From the NCBI RefSeq assembly GCF_017874625.1, contig NZ_JAGIKZ010000023.1, positions 1 to 58,024 on the forward strand: a stretch of 58,024 nucleotides of DNA, written 5' to 3'. Position numbers and translations under genes: made by a program. The DNA is from Cytobacillus eiseniae. GTDB taxonomy: Bacteria > Bacillota > Bacilli > Bacillales > Cytobacillaceae. The first letter of the stretch is position 1. Each line of letters opens with the position of its first letter. The notes below the pieces were generated by a model. That model was given only the letters and a program-made list of their open reading frames with translations, was not told the DNA's origin and did no database searches. Below, piece by piece: positions 8,835 to 19,479 of this stretch.

Positions 8835-9116
8835 TTAAACTAATTCAAATCGATTTTGGATTTCTTGTAGTAATTGTTCTGCACCTTCGCGGCTAACAAT
8901 TAATTTGCCATTAGCTAAAGTAATATTATCATCAGAAACTTCACCAGTTACTTGGCAAGTCATATTTGGTTTGTATTTCTTAAGGATAATTCTTTCATCA
9001 TCCACATAGATTTCAAGTGCATCTTTTTCTGCAATATCTAATGTACGTCTTAATTCAATAGGGATAACAACGCGACCAAGTTCATCAACTTTACGAACAA
9101 TACCAGTAGATTTCAT
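8835..9116 (-). CDS. abrB: transition-state regulator AbrB
   Basis: A global DNA-binding repressor of stationary-phase and biofilm genes during growth. The 93-residue protein has the N-terminal swapped-hairpin (SpoVT-AbrB) domain starting MKSTGIVRKVDELGRV and the conserved C-terminal multimerisation part. The ATG at 9116 follows AGGAGG. A longer in-frame reading would run through the promoter and Spo0A boxes and is not used. It is the only gene besides csfB on the minus strand, as in B. subtilis. SpoVT at 30532 is a paralogue. Confidence 0.98.
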   Translation of the reverse strand: MKSTGIVRKVDELGRVVIPIELRRTLDIAEKDALEIYVDDERIILKKYKPNMTCQVTGEVSDDNITLANGKLIVSREGAEQLLQEIQNRFELV

Positions 9117-9167
9117 TAACTTTGTCCTCCTAAAATTAGTAAATTTATATTTTGTATTTCTTATAGA

Positions 9168-9186
9168 TTCGTCATAATTCGACAAA
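9168..9186 (-). promoter_or_regulatory. two Spo0A boxes downstream of the abrB promoter
   Basis: On the minus strand TTTGTCGAA (9178-9186) is a perfect 0A box and TGACGAA (9168-9174) fits the TGNCGAA core. Both lie between the promoter and abrB, where Spo0A-P binding blocks transcription in B. subtilis. Confidence 0.8.
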
Positions 9187-9201
9187 ATTCTTTGTATCTC
9201 A

Positions 9202-9230
9202 ATAATACCAGCCATTCCCAAAAACGTCAA
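9202..9230 (-). promoter_or_regulatory. sigma-A promoter of abrB
   Basis: Minus-strand TTGACG (9225-9230), 17-base spacer, TATTAT (9202-9207). The start point would fall about 7 bases further on, directly ahead of the 0A boxes. Confidence 0.8.
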
Positions 9231-9418
9231 TTACTTTATTTTGGATTTAAATAGAAATATTTTCCTAGATTAATAACACCTATTTTTGTTATATGACTGA
9301 CATATTTGTAATAAACAAGGGTGCGGTTTTCCGTTAAATGGAAATGGTTACATAAGGGTTATTCAGTTGATTTATTGATTATTCCCCTTTAATTTTCCAT
9401 ACGTTTACCTGCATTTTG

Positions 9419-9447
9419 TTGCACAAATACTAAATTTTAGGTATATT
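9419..9447 (+). promoter_or_regulatory. sigma-A promoter of metG
   Basis: TTGCAC (9419-9424), 17-base spacer, TATATT (9442-9447), about 84 bases before the metG start. No T-box GGGTGGNACCGCG-like element is present in the leader. Confidence 0.65.
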
Positions 9448-9479
9448 TTGATGGTATAAGCGGTAAAGCTGATAGGTAG

Positions 9480-11486
<2,007 letters not shown>

Positions 11487-11858
11487 GAAAAGCGAAGGCG
11501 ACTGTTTTGCCCCGACAAGCATAAGGCGGACTGGCAGGAAGGTTGGCACTTTAACCTTCAGGCCAGTCTGACTTATGACCTCGAGGGGCAAGGAGCTGCA
11601 GCTAGACAAAGAAAAGCGAAGGCGACTGTTTTGCCCCGACAAGCATAAGGCGGACTGGCAGGAAGGTTGGCACTTTAACCTTTAGGCCAGTCTGACTTAT
11701 GACCTCGAGGGGCAAGGAGCTGCAGCTAGACAAAGAAAAGCGAAGGCGACTGTTTTGCCCCGACAAGCATAAGGCGGACTGGCAGGAAGGTTGGCACTTT
11801 AACCTTCAGGCCAGTCTGACTTATGACCTCGAGGGGCAAGGAGCTGTAGCTGGACAAA
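11487..11858. repeat. three tandem 124-bp hairpin repeats
   Basis: Three almost identical 124-bp units start at 11487, 11611 and 11735, each beginning GAAAAGCGAAGGCGAC. A 10-base start of a fourth unit stands at 11859. Each unit folds into one long imperfect hairpin running from TTGCCCCGACAAGCATAAG to its partner CTTATGACCTCGAGGGGCAA, with an inner GAAGGTT / AACCTTC stem. Units differ at only a few bases. The same element in the opposite orientation is at 26425-26548. The period is not a multiple of three, so it is not coding. Confidence 0.92.
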
Positions 11859-11940
11859 GAAAAGCGAATCGACGAAACGTTCAAATGTAAATGTCCGATC
11901 GCTTAGTTGAACGAAAACGATTTGTTTAAAACAGATGAAT

Positions 11941-11998
11941 AACATAGAAATGTTTCACGTGTAACATTAAACGTCAGGCATTTCTATGTTTTTCTTTT
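11941..11998 (+). terminator. hairpin with T-run between metG and tatD
   Basis: ACATAGAAATG (11942-11952) pairs with CATTTCTATGT and is followed by TTTTCTTTT. The loop is long (about 26 bases) and contains the parS-like palindrome, so in DNA the two structures overlap. Confidence 0.6.
11951..11966. promoter_or_regulatory. parS-like Spo0J (ParB) binding site
   Basis: The 16-mer TGTTTCACGTGTAACA differs from the Bacillus parS consensus TGTTNCACGTGAAACA at one position. Spo0J loads at parS and recruits Soj and SMC to organise the origin region. The location, between metG and tatD close to the origin, agrees with my memory of a B. subtilis parS near metS. Confidence 0.8.
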
Positions 11999-12206
11999 AT
12001 AGAATTATTTCTTGAGTAAATTTCCTTTGCTAATTCCATATTTGAAGGGATTTATGAGTGGGAATTCGATATCTCATTATAATTTTAAGTTATACTCAAT
12101 GTTATTTTTGAAAAGCATTTCCATGAGATAAGCATTTTTCCTATTTATAATAAAAAAGTTAATAATGTAATCAAAATATAATATTTGTAAAGAAGGAGTT
12201 CATTCC

Positions 12207-12974
12207 ATGTTATTCGACACCCACGTACATTTGAATGCGGAACAATTTGCAGATGATTTAGAAGAAGTAATAAATAGGGCATTAAACGAAGGAATTTCCC
12301 GAATGGTCGTAGTTGGCTTTGACCGTCCAACCATTGAAAAGGCAATGGAATTAGTGGATCGATATGAATGCATATATGCAAGTATTGGTTGGCATCCTGT
12401 TGATGCAATTGATATGAAGGATGAGGATCTGCAATGGATTGAGGAGCTATCTAGCCATCCGAAGGTAGTAGCAATTGGCGAAATGGGATTGGATTATTAT
12501 TGGGACAAGTCCCCAAAGGATATCCAAAAGGAAGTATTTAGAAGGCAAATCCAACTGGCAAAGAAAGTGAAGCTGCCAATCGTTATTCATAACCGAGAGG
12601 CAACTGCTGACATTGTTGAGATTCTAAAAGAAGAAGGAGCAGAGGAAGTTGGTGGGATCATGCATTGCTTTAGCGGAAGCCCAGAGACTGCCAAGGAATG
12701 TGTAGATATGAACTTCTATATTTCTTTAGGTGGACCTGTCACATTCAAAAATGCAAAAAAACCAAAAGAAGTAGCAGAGGCCATTCCTTTAGAGAAGTTA
12801 TTAATTGAAACGGATTGCCCTTATTTAGCCCCTCATCCATATAGGGGGAAAAGAAATGAACCTAGCTATGTGAAATTAGTTGCGGAACAAATTGCAGAAA
12901 TTAAAGGACTTACTTTAGAAGAAGTAGCCCATGCAACAACAGCAAATGCAAATAAATTATTCGGCATAAAATGA
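12207..12974 (+). CDS. tatD: TatD-family metal-dependent DNase/hydrolase (YabD)
   Basis: A 255-residue TIM-barrel metallohydrolase of the TatD family, linked to 3'-5' DNase and D-aminoacyl-tRNA deacylase-type activities in homologues; the substrate in Bacillus is not certain. Metal-binding residues are visible as THVH (5-8), the glutamate of GEMGLDYYW, HNRE, the MHCFSG histidine and ETDCPYLAPHPYRGKRNEP. The ribosome binding site AAGGAG precedes the ATG. It stands alone between the parS-like site and yabE. Confidence 0.95.
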   Translation: MLFDTHVHLNAEQFADDLEEVINRALNEGISRMVVVGFDRPTIEKAMELVDRYECIYASIGWHPVDAIDMKDEDLQWIEELSSHPKVVAIGEMGLDYYWDKSPKDIQKEVFRRQIQLAKKVKLPIVIHNREATADIVEILKEEGAEEVGGIMHCFSGSPETAKECVDMNFYISLGGPVTFKNAKKPKEVAEAIPLEKLLIETDCPYLAPHPYRGKRNEPSYVKLVAEQIAEIKGLTLEEVAHATTANANKLFGIK

Positions 12975-13234
12975 TAAGGAATCGTGTCGTTTTTTTAGAG
13001 AGCTTGTCCGATTATTTTCTAATTCTAAAAAGTTCTACATTTCTTCCTCCATTCATAGGATAACCATGTCGATAAGTCTCTCTTTCCTTATTCTTGAAGT
13101 TTTTGCATAATAGGGAATATGCTTGAGAAGGAGGTTGGTTATTCTATTTCAAATGAATAGTTTGATGATTCATTAGAAATCTAGTTGTTCGATTGTATGA
13201 TCAAGTAGTAGGAGACGATCTGAGGATTAAGGAG

Positions 13235-13263
13235 TTGACAGTATTCAAGATTGTCTATATAAT
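13235..13263 (+). promoter_or_regulatory. sigma-A promoter of yabE
   Basis: Perfect TTGACA (13235-13240), 17-base spacer, perfect TATAAT (13258-13263). Transcription should begin near 13270, just before the AAAGGAGG of yabE, which rules out any start upstream of it. Confidence 0.8.
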
Positions 13264-13306
13264 CACTCCGAGAGAAAAGGAGGCGTTTTTCATCGTAATC
13301 CCAAAC

Positions 13307-14488
13307 ATGAAAAACCTGTTATCCAAGTCTTTGAGTAAGAAGAAATTAGCGATTATTACTGTGAGTTTCATCGTTTTTGCAGCTTCTTTCGGCTTCTTAA
13401 TCTTTGAAACTACTAAAAAAACAGTTGCACTTACATTAGATGGAGAAGTAAAAAATATTAAAACACATGCAGCAACAGTTAACGAGCTATTCGCTGAGTT
13501 AGATATTTCTTTACACTCAGAAGACTATGTGTTCCCTTCTGAGGACACGAAGGTGAAGAACAATTTAGAAGTTGTTTGGAAACCGGCACAACAGGTTCAT
13601 ATTGTCAAAGACAACGAGAAGAAAACGATTTGGACAGTATCTGAAACAGTTAATGAGCTATTGAATGAGCAGAAGATATCTTTATCTGATCATGATAAAG
13701 TTCACCCAAATCTCGAAGAATCCATTAAAAATGATTTAGAAATAGAGATAAATACAGCCTTTTCATTGACATTGTCAGATGGTGGAAATGAGAAGCAAGT
13801 ATGGTCAACTTCGACTACGGTCGCTGACTTTTTAGAAGATCAAGGAATTACACTAGGTGAATTAGATCGTGTTGAGCCAAGGGCTGAAGAAAAAGTCAAA
13901 GAGAATGATATGATAAATGTTATTCGTGTAGAAAAAGTCACCGATGTAGTGGAAGAACCAATTCAATTTGCGGTTGTTACAAAGAAAGACGATCAACTGA
14001 ATAAAGGAACAGAAAAGGTCGTTACTAAAGGGAAAGATGGCCTTTTAAATAAAGAATATGAAGTTACTTTAGAAAATGGCAAAGAAGTATCCAGAAAGCT
14101 AATCAGTGAAAAGCAGGTAAAGGAAAAGACGGATAAGGTCGTTGCTGTGGGAACAAAGGTTGTTAAACAGGTTGTATCCCGTAGTAATGAATCTGGCGGC
14201 AAAGAAGTTTATGTCTCTTCGACTGCTTATACTGCCTCTTGTAATGGCTGCTCAGGAAAGACTGCTACTGGAATTAACTTGAAGGCAAATCCAAACGTAA
14301 AAGTAATTGCAGTGGACCCTAGAGTCATCCCGTTAGGAACGAAGGTGTATGTCGAAGGGTACGGATATGCGGTTGCGGCTGATACCGGATCTGCTATTAA
14401 AGGGAATAAAATAGATGTATTCTTTGCAACAAAAGCAGAAGCTTACCGTTGGGGTCGTAAAACGGTTAAAATAAGAATTCTAAATTAA
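13307..14488 (+). CDS. yabE: cell-wall hydrolase-like protein YabE (DUF348-G5-3D)
   Basis: A secreted or membrane-anchored protein with a hydrophobic N-terminal segment (about 10-30), three DUF348 repeats (TVALTLDG..., VHIVKD..., FSLTLSDGG...), a G5 domain and a C-terminal 3D domain. The three aspartates of the 3D domain are visible in VDPRVIPLG, AADTGSAI and KIDVFF. It resembles the Rpf/YabE/YocH group of peptidoglycan-acting proteins, with likely lytic transglycosylase activity. The start is uncertain: the strong AAAGGAGG lies 8 bases before an in-frame ATC (13292), while the first ATG at 13307 lies 23 bases from it. A terminator follows. Confidence 0.92.
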   Translation: MKNLLSKSLSKKKLAIITVSFIVFAASFGFLIFETTKKTVALTLDGEVKNIKTHAATVNELFAELDISLHSEDYVFPSEDTKVKNNLEVVWKPAQQVHIVKDNEKKTIWTVSETVNELLNEQKISLSDHDKVHPNLEESIKNDLEIEINTAFSLTLSDGGNEKQVWSTSTTVADFLEDQGITLGELDRVEPRAEEKVKENDMINVIRVEKVTDVVEEPIQFAVVTKKDDQLNKGTEKVVTKGKDGLLNKEYEVTLENGKEVSRKLISEKQVKEKTDKVVAVGTKVVKQVVSRSNESGGKEVYVSSTAYTASCNGCSGKTATGINLKANPNVKVIAVDPRVIPLGTKVYVEGYGYAVAADTGSAIKGNKIDVFFATKAEAYRWGRKTVKIRILN

Positions 14489-14503
14489 ATGGATGTATTC
14501 TAA

Positions 14504-14538
14504 GATACAGGGGTCGAAAAGGCCTCTGTATTTTTTTC
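14504..14538 (+). terminator. yabE terminator
   Basis: An 11-bp stem ATACAGGGGTC / GGCCTCTGTAT (two G-T pairs) with a 4-base loop, followed by TTTTTTCTTTTT. Confidence 0.88.
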
Positions 14539-14723
14539 TTTTTATGATTTTTCATATATAATAAAAATCATTATTTATTGTTCACTTAAATAGACGATTC
14601 ACATTACAGAAATGTTTCAAATATTTATCAATTTATTTCTTTTTTTTATGGACGACAATATTCATTCACATATGGATTATAAGTCATTACTTATGGTGAG
14701 GTTCAGCAGGCTAAGGAGGAAAT

Positions 14724-16155
<1,432 letters not shown>

Positions 16156-16181
16156 GGTCTGTATCATGCAGGTCTTTTTAT

Positions 16182-16243
16182 AAAGCACAAGTGCTATCGC
16201 CTATTAAACTTTAGTTGATCGGGGATTAGGGCACTTGTGCTTT
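16182..16243. repeat. 13-bp perfect inverted repeat downstream of ksgA
   Basis: AAAGCACAAGTGC (16182-16194) and GCACTTGTGCTTT (16231-16243) are exact inverted copies separated by 36 bases. A T-run (16248-16252) follows after AGCA. It may serve as an unusual terminator or be a small mobile remnant. Confidence 0.55.
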
Positions 16244-16302
16244 AGCATTTTTAAAAGAGAATAAAGATAGTCTCTAAGGCAGTTCTACTTGCTAATTTGC
16301 AC

Positions 16303-16330
16303 ACATATTGATGGACAAATGCATATTTTA
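16303..16330 (+). promoter_or_regulatory. sigma-K promoter of yabG
   Basis: AC (16303-16304), 17 bases, then CATATTTTA (16322-16330) is an exact match to the sigma-K pattern AC-N17-CATANNNTA. It lies about 60 bases before yabG, a known late mother-cell gene. Confidence 0.72.
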
Positions 16331-16392
16331 AAAGATAACTGAAATCGATTAGATAGCCTAAAGTGTAAAAAGGGCTTATTGGAGTGTGGCAA

Positions 16393-17280
16393 GTGAGTAT
16401 AAACATCATGGATATTGTCGGTAGAGTTTCTTATCATTGTGATATTATCTTTCGAGTAATTGATAAAAAGGAAGAGGATGGCAAAGAGATCGCTATTTTA
16501 TATGGCGAGGATATGCGCTTAATAGCGGATGCCCCGATTGATGATTTGGTGATCGTAAGTCAATCCACAAGGGAGAGAGTAACGAAGGAACTTGTTTCGA
16601 TGGAAGAACAGTCACTGCAATTATTTCGCCAGGATGTTGACCTATTAAAACAAAGACAAGAGTATGAAGCAACAGATGGATATAGCAAATCATCTAATTA
16701 CTTTCAAATACCAGGTAGGGTTCTCCATTTGGATGGCGACCCAGCCTATTTAGAAAAGTGTTTAACTTTATATGAGAAAATAGGTGTCCCGGTTATTGGT
16801 ATTCATTGCGATGAAAAGGAAATGCCTTTGAAAATTGGCAAGCTTATTGATTATTACAGACCTGATATTTTAGTAATAACAGGTCATGATGCTTATTCTA
16901 AGGCAAAAGGGAAGAAAGGCGATATTAATGCATATAGGCATTCCAAGCATTTTGTACAAACGGTCAAAGAGGCAAGGAAAAGGATTCCGCATTTAGACCA
17001 GCTAGTTATCTTTGCTGGTGCCTGTCAGTCGCATTTTGAATCGATCATTCATGCAGGTGCCAATTTTGCAAGTTCGCCTTATAGAGTGAATATTCATGCC
17101 CTAGATCCTGTTTATATTGTAGCGAAGATTAGCTTTACTCCATTCATGGAACGAATTAATGTATGGGATGTATTAAGAAATACATTAACAGGGGAAAAAG
17201 GACTGGGAGGAATCGATACAAGAGGGGTATTAAGAACAGGGATGCCCTATAATAAGGATCAAAATGATGAATATTATTAA
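16393..17280 (+). CDS. yabG: sporulation-specific coat protease YabG
   Basis: YabG is a mother-cell protease that trims several spore-coat proteins and allows their transglutaminase crosslinking. The 295-residue protein carries the family signatures FAGACQSHFESIIHAGANF and VITGHDAYSKAKG, and the PGRVLHLDGDPAYL segment. The start is taken as the GTG at 16393, 8 bases after GGAG; GTG 16384 lies within that ribosome binding site. It is a single-gene unit with its own sigma-K promoter and terminator. Confidence 0.95.
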   Translation: MSINIMDIVGRVSYHCDIIFRVIDKKEEDGKEIAILYGEDMRLIADAPIDDLVIVSQSTRERVTKELVSMEEQSLQLFRQDVDLLKQRQEYEATDGYSKSSNYFQIPGRVLHLDGDPAYLEKCLTLYEKIGVPVIGIHCDEKEMPLKIGKLIDYYRPDILVITGHDAYSKAKGKKGDINAYRHSKHFVQTVKEARKRIPHLDQLVIFAGACQSHFESIIHAGANFASSPYRVNIHALDPVYIVAKISFTPFMERINVWDVLRNTLTGEKGLGGIDTRGVLRTGMPYNKDQNDEYY

Positions 17281-17316
17281 TAAGCCGTTTATTTTTTTTA
17301 CGGTTTATTTTTTTTG
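17281..17316 (+). terminator. yabG terminator
   Basis: Stem AAGCCGT / ACGGTTT (one G-T pair) with a T-rich loop, followed by ATTTTTTTT. It begins just after the yabG stop. Confidence 0.75.
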
Positions 17317-17428
17317 AATTTCCTTTTTTGATTGTTTCATACAGTTATTTTAACAAGTACATAATCCTTCAAGAGTAGGGGTAGAATAAAAATGTTGAAA
17401 AACAGTAGAAATTGAAGAAGAAAATATA

Positions 17429-17458
17429 TTGACAACGTTTTTTGATTCCTGTTATAAT
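17429..17458 (+). promoter_or_regulatory. veg promoter 1 (sigma-A)
   Basis: Perfect TTGACA (17429-17434), 18-base spacer, perfect TATAAT (17453-17458). Confidence 0.85.
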
Positions 17459-17470
17459 TTATGTTTTTGT

Positions 17471-17499
17471 TTGACTCTGTTGTGTCAATGTGTTATACT
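17471..17499 (+). promoter_or_regulatory. veg promoter 2 (sigma-A)
   Basis: TTGACT (17471-17476), 17-base spacer, TATACT (17494-17499). The start would be about 15 bases before the veg ATG. The B. subtilis veg gene likewise has a pair of strong promoters. Confidence 0.8.
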
Positions 17500-17520
17500 T
17501 AACATAGTGAGGTGGACCGA

Positions 17521-17784
17521 ATGGGAAAAACATTAAATGATATCAAAAAAGCTCTTGATTCAAACCTTGGGAAAAGGCTTTTGCTTAAGGCAAATGGTGG
17601 ACGGAGAAAAACGATTGAACGTTCTGGTGTTTTAGCCGAAACATATCCTTCCGTATTTGTTATTGAATTAGATCAGGAAGAAAATGCGTTTGAACGCGTA
17701 TCTTACAGCTATGCAGATGTCTTAACGGAAACGGTTCAAATTACATTCTACGAAGATACAACAGGACAAATTGCTTTAAATTAA
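17521..17784 (+). CDS. veg: Veg protein
   Basis: Veg is a small, very highly expressed protein that promotes biofilm formation in B. subtilis by opposing SinR; its biochemical activity is not known. The 87-residue protein has the conserved core [15 protein letters not shown] and the [13 protein letters not shown] segment. The ATG at 17521 follows GAGGTGG. Two tandem sigma-A promoters and a strong terminator flank it, so it is a single-gene transcript. Confidence 0.97.
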   Translation: MGKTLNDIKKALDSNLGKRLLLKANGGRRKTIERSGVLAETYPSVFVIELDQEENAFERVSYSYADVLTETVQITFYEDTTGQIALN

Positions 17785-17801
17785 TAGATACTTTATTACC
17801 T

Positions 17802-17830
17802 GGAACTGCTAATGACTAGCAGTTCTTTTT
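17802..17830 (+). terminator. veg terminator
   Basis: A 9-bp stem GAACTGCTA / TAGCAGTTC with a 5-base loop followed by TTTTTT. Confidence 0.92.
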
Positions 17831-17879
17831 TATGGGCTTAAACTAACAACCGTGATTCGTTTTTATTAAAGGGTCAATT

Positions 17880-17985
17880 CTAAAGGATTTTTGCTTTTGA
17901 AACAAATGTTTGTGTGGATGTGGTTGACCAACTTTATCTTAATTAGCAACAATGTTTACAAAAACAGCCTTATTAAAAAATCTCC
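17880..17985. repeat. dispersed element of the GGTTGATTGGA family, remnant
   Basis: It contains TTGCTTTTGAAACAAATGTTTG, GGTTGACCAACTTTATCTTAATTA and AGCAACAATGTTTACAAAAA next to CAGCCTT. The same sequence modules border the longer copy at 45345 and the shortened copy at 6640. The centre is deleted. It lies immediately before the sspF promoter. Confidence 0.6.
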
Positions 17986-17993
17986 TTTTGTCT

Positions 17994-18000
17994 CATACTA
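17994..18000 (+). promoter_or_regulatory. sigma-G type -10 element of sspF
   Basis: CATACTA is an exact sigma-G -10. The -35 is weak (TTATTA at 17970 with 18-base spacing). It abuts the upstream repeat remnant. Confidence 0.55.
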
Positions 18001-18023
18001 TAGGTACTGCAGTGTGAAAGGGG

Positions 18024-18206
18024 ATGTTAATCATAGGAAGAAGAAGAGGGGTTATGTCAGAAGGGTTTAAAGAGGAACTAGCGAAGGAGTTAGGCTTCTA
18101 TGATGTCGTCCAAAAAGAGGGCTGGGGCGGCATTAAGGCGAGCGATGCCGGCAATATGGTCAAACGAGCGGTTGAGATCGCTAAACAAAATCTGCAAAGC
18201 AAATAA
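18024..18206 (+). CDS. sspF: small acid-soluble spore protein SspF (alpha/beta-type related)
   Basis: SspF is a forespore DNA-binding protein of the alpha/beta SASP group. The sequence has the GRRRGVMS start region, [39 protein letters not shown] core and a basic end, about 57-60 residues, the family length. The start is odd. The ATG at 18024 directly abuts the AAAGGGG ribosome binding site, while family members begin at MGRRRG, which here would be ATC (18030) or ATA (18033), 6 or 9 bases from the site. A GC-rich terminator follows. Confidence 0.9.
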   Translation: MLIIGRRRGVMSEGFKEELAKELGFYDVVQKEGWGGIKASDAGNMVKRAVEIAKQNLQSK

Positions 18207-18256
18207 CCTTTTGATGCTTTTACACTTGATTAATAATGATTGTGGAGACACTGCGG

Positions 18257-18288
18257 GAAGCCGGGGGAAATTCCTCCGGCCTTTAATT
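18257..18288 (+). terminator. sspF terminator
   Basis: An 8-bp stem GCCGGGGG / CCTCCGGC (one G-T pair) with a 5-base loop, followed by CTTTAATTTAT. Confidence 0.8.
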
Positions 18289-18550
18289 TATAAACACTTT
18301 TCAAAAAGATTATTGTTTTTAATCTGTACTTCCGAAGCTTAAGAGTCAATCAGCATTCGATCCAATAGTCCCGTTATAAGTTCAGTGATATTCACTAATA
18401 AGTGCATTTTTCATCCTATTTTTATTTCTTGAGGATTCCGCAAAATAAATAATTTGTGACGAAAATCAGTTCAGAGGTCTTACTTTTGTTGTTTTGTGGT
18501 AAAATAGGACAAAAAATGGAGACGTTGAAATAAATAAAGTAGGTGGAAAT
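18289..18550. other. gap between sspF and ispE
   Basis: AT-rich sequence with no open frame of note. TGGTAAAAT (18497-18505) is an extended -10-like element that may start ispE transcription, but no matching -35 is seen. Confidence 0.4.
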
Positions 18551-19420
18551 GTGAAGCTTTTGGTGAAGGCACCGGCTAAAATTAACTTATCATTAGATGT
18601 ATTACATAAACGTGAGGATGGCTTTCATGAAGTTGAAATGATTATGACAACGATTGATTTAGCGGACCGCATCGAATTACAACTGATAGAGAAGGATGAA
18701 ATCAAAATTATCTCGCATAATCGTTTTGTCCCAGATGATCAGCGCAACCTTGCTTATCAGGCTGCTTATCTTTTGAAGGAACGATTTAAAGTAAATAAAG
18801 GAGTAGCCATTACGATTGAAAAGATCATCCCAGTTGCAGCAGGCCTTGCGGGGGGAAGCAGTGATGCAGCTGCTGTTCTAAGAGGTTTAAATCAGTTATG
18901 GGATCTCGGATTAACGATTGATGAGCTTGCTGAGATTGGCGCAGAAATAGGTTCGGATGTTTCTTTTTGTGTCTACGGTGGGACAGCCCTTGCAACAGGA
19001 CGTGGTGAAATAATAGAGGAGCTCCCAGCAGCACCGACCTGCTGGATTATACTAGCAAAGCCCTTTATTGGTGTTTCGACAGCAGATGTTTATCGCAGAC
19101 TCCAATTAAATAGAATCACACACCCGAATACAAGGGCAATGATAGAAGCTATTGAAAATGGGGATTATGAAGGAGTATGCAGTTATGTTGGCAATGTTCT
19201 TGAAGATGTAACCTTTTCATTACATCCAGAGGTTGCCCAAATAAAAGATCAAATGAAACGATTCGGTGCGGATGCGGTATTAATGAGTGGCAGTGGACCA
19301 ACTGTGTTCGGACTTGTCCATCATGATTCAAGAATGCAACGGATATATAACGGGCTACGAGGTTTCTGTGATCAGGTTTTTGCTGTTAGAATGCTTGGAG
19401 AAAGACATAAACTTGATTAA
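18551..19420 (+). CDS. ispE: 4-diphosphocytidyl-2-C-methylerythritol kinase
   Basis: IspE phosphorylates CDP-methylerythritol, the fourth step of the MEP pathway to isoprenoids (needed for undecaprenyl phosphate and menaquinone). The 289-residue GHMP kinase has [12 protein letters not shown] at the N-terminus and the glycine-rich ATP loop [15 protein letters not shown] (94-108). The GTG start follows AGGTGG. A PurBox overlaps its last codons, so the end of ispE is part of the purR control region. Confidence 0.97.
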   Translation: MKLLVKAPAKINLSLDVLHKREDGFHEVEMIMTTIDLADRIELQLIEKDEIKIISHNRFVPDDQRNLAYQAAYLLKERFKVNKGVAITIEKIIPVAAGLAGGSSDAAAVLRGLNQLWDLGLTIDELAEIGAEIGSDVSFCVYGGTALATGRGEIIEELPAAPTCWIILAKPFIGVSTADVYRRLQLNRITHPNTRAMIEAIENGDYEGVCSYVGNVLEDVTFSLHPEVAQIKDQMKRFGADAVLMSGSGPTVFGLVHHDSRMQRIYNGLRGFCDQVFAVRMLGERHKLD

Positions 19421-19463
19421 ATCCGTATATTAGTGATATATTATCGTTAAATTATTCGGATTT
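19419..19463. promoter_or_regulatory. pair of inverted PurBox-like sites upstream of purR
   Basis: AAATCCGTATATT (19419-19431) on the plus strand and AAATCCGAATAAT (19451-19463) on the minus strand match the PurBox AWWWCCGAACWWT with two and one mismatches. They face each other with 19 bases between, close to the 16-17 known for PurR operators. This suggests that PurR represses its own gene. Confidence 0.6.
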
Positions 19464-19479
19464 ATTTGGGGGTCCTAAG

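Noticed and set aside
9301..9345. Possible T-box leader of metG, suggested by AAGGGTGCGG
   Set aside because: The GGGTGGNACCGCG T-box core, the specifier stem and the terminator/antiterminator pair are absent.
11487..11868. CRISPR array, suggested by regular direct repeats
   Set aside because: The 124-bp units are contiguous with no spacers, are self-complementary, and no cas genes are present.
11699..11890. Open frame of 63 codons across the tandem repeats
   Set aside because: It runs through 124-bp units whose length is not a multiple of three and has no ribosome binding site; the repeats are structural, not coding.
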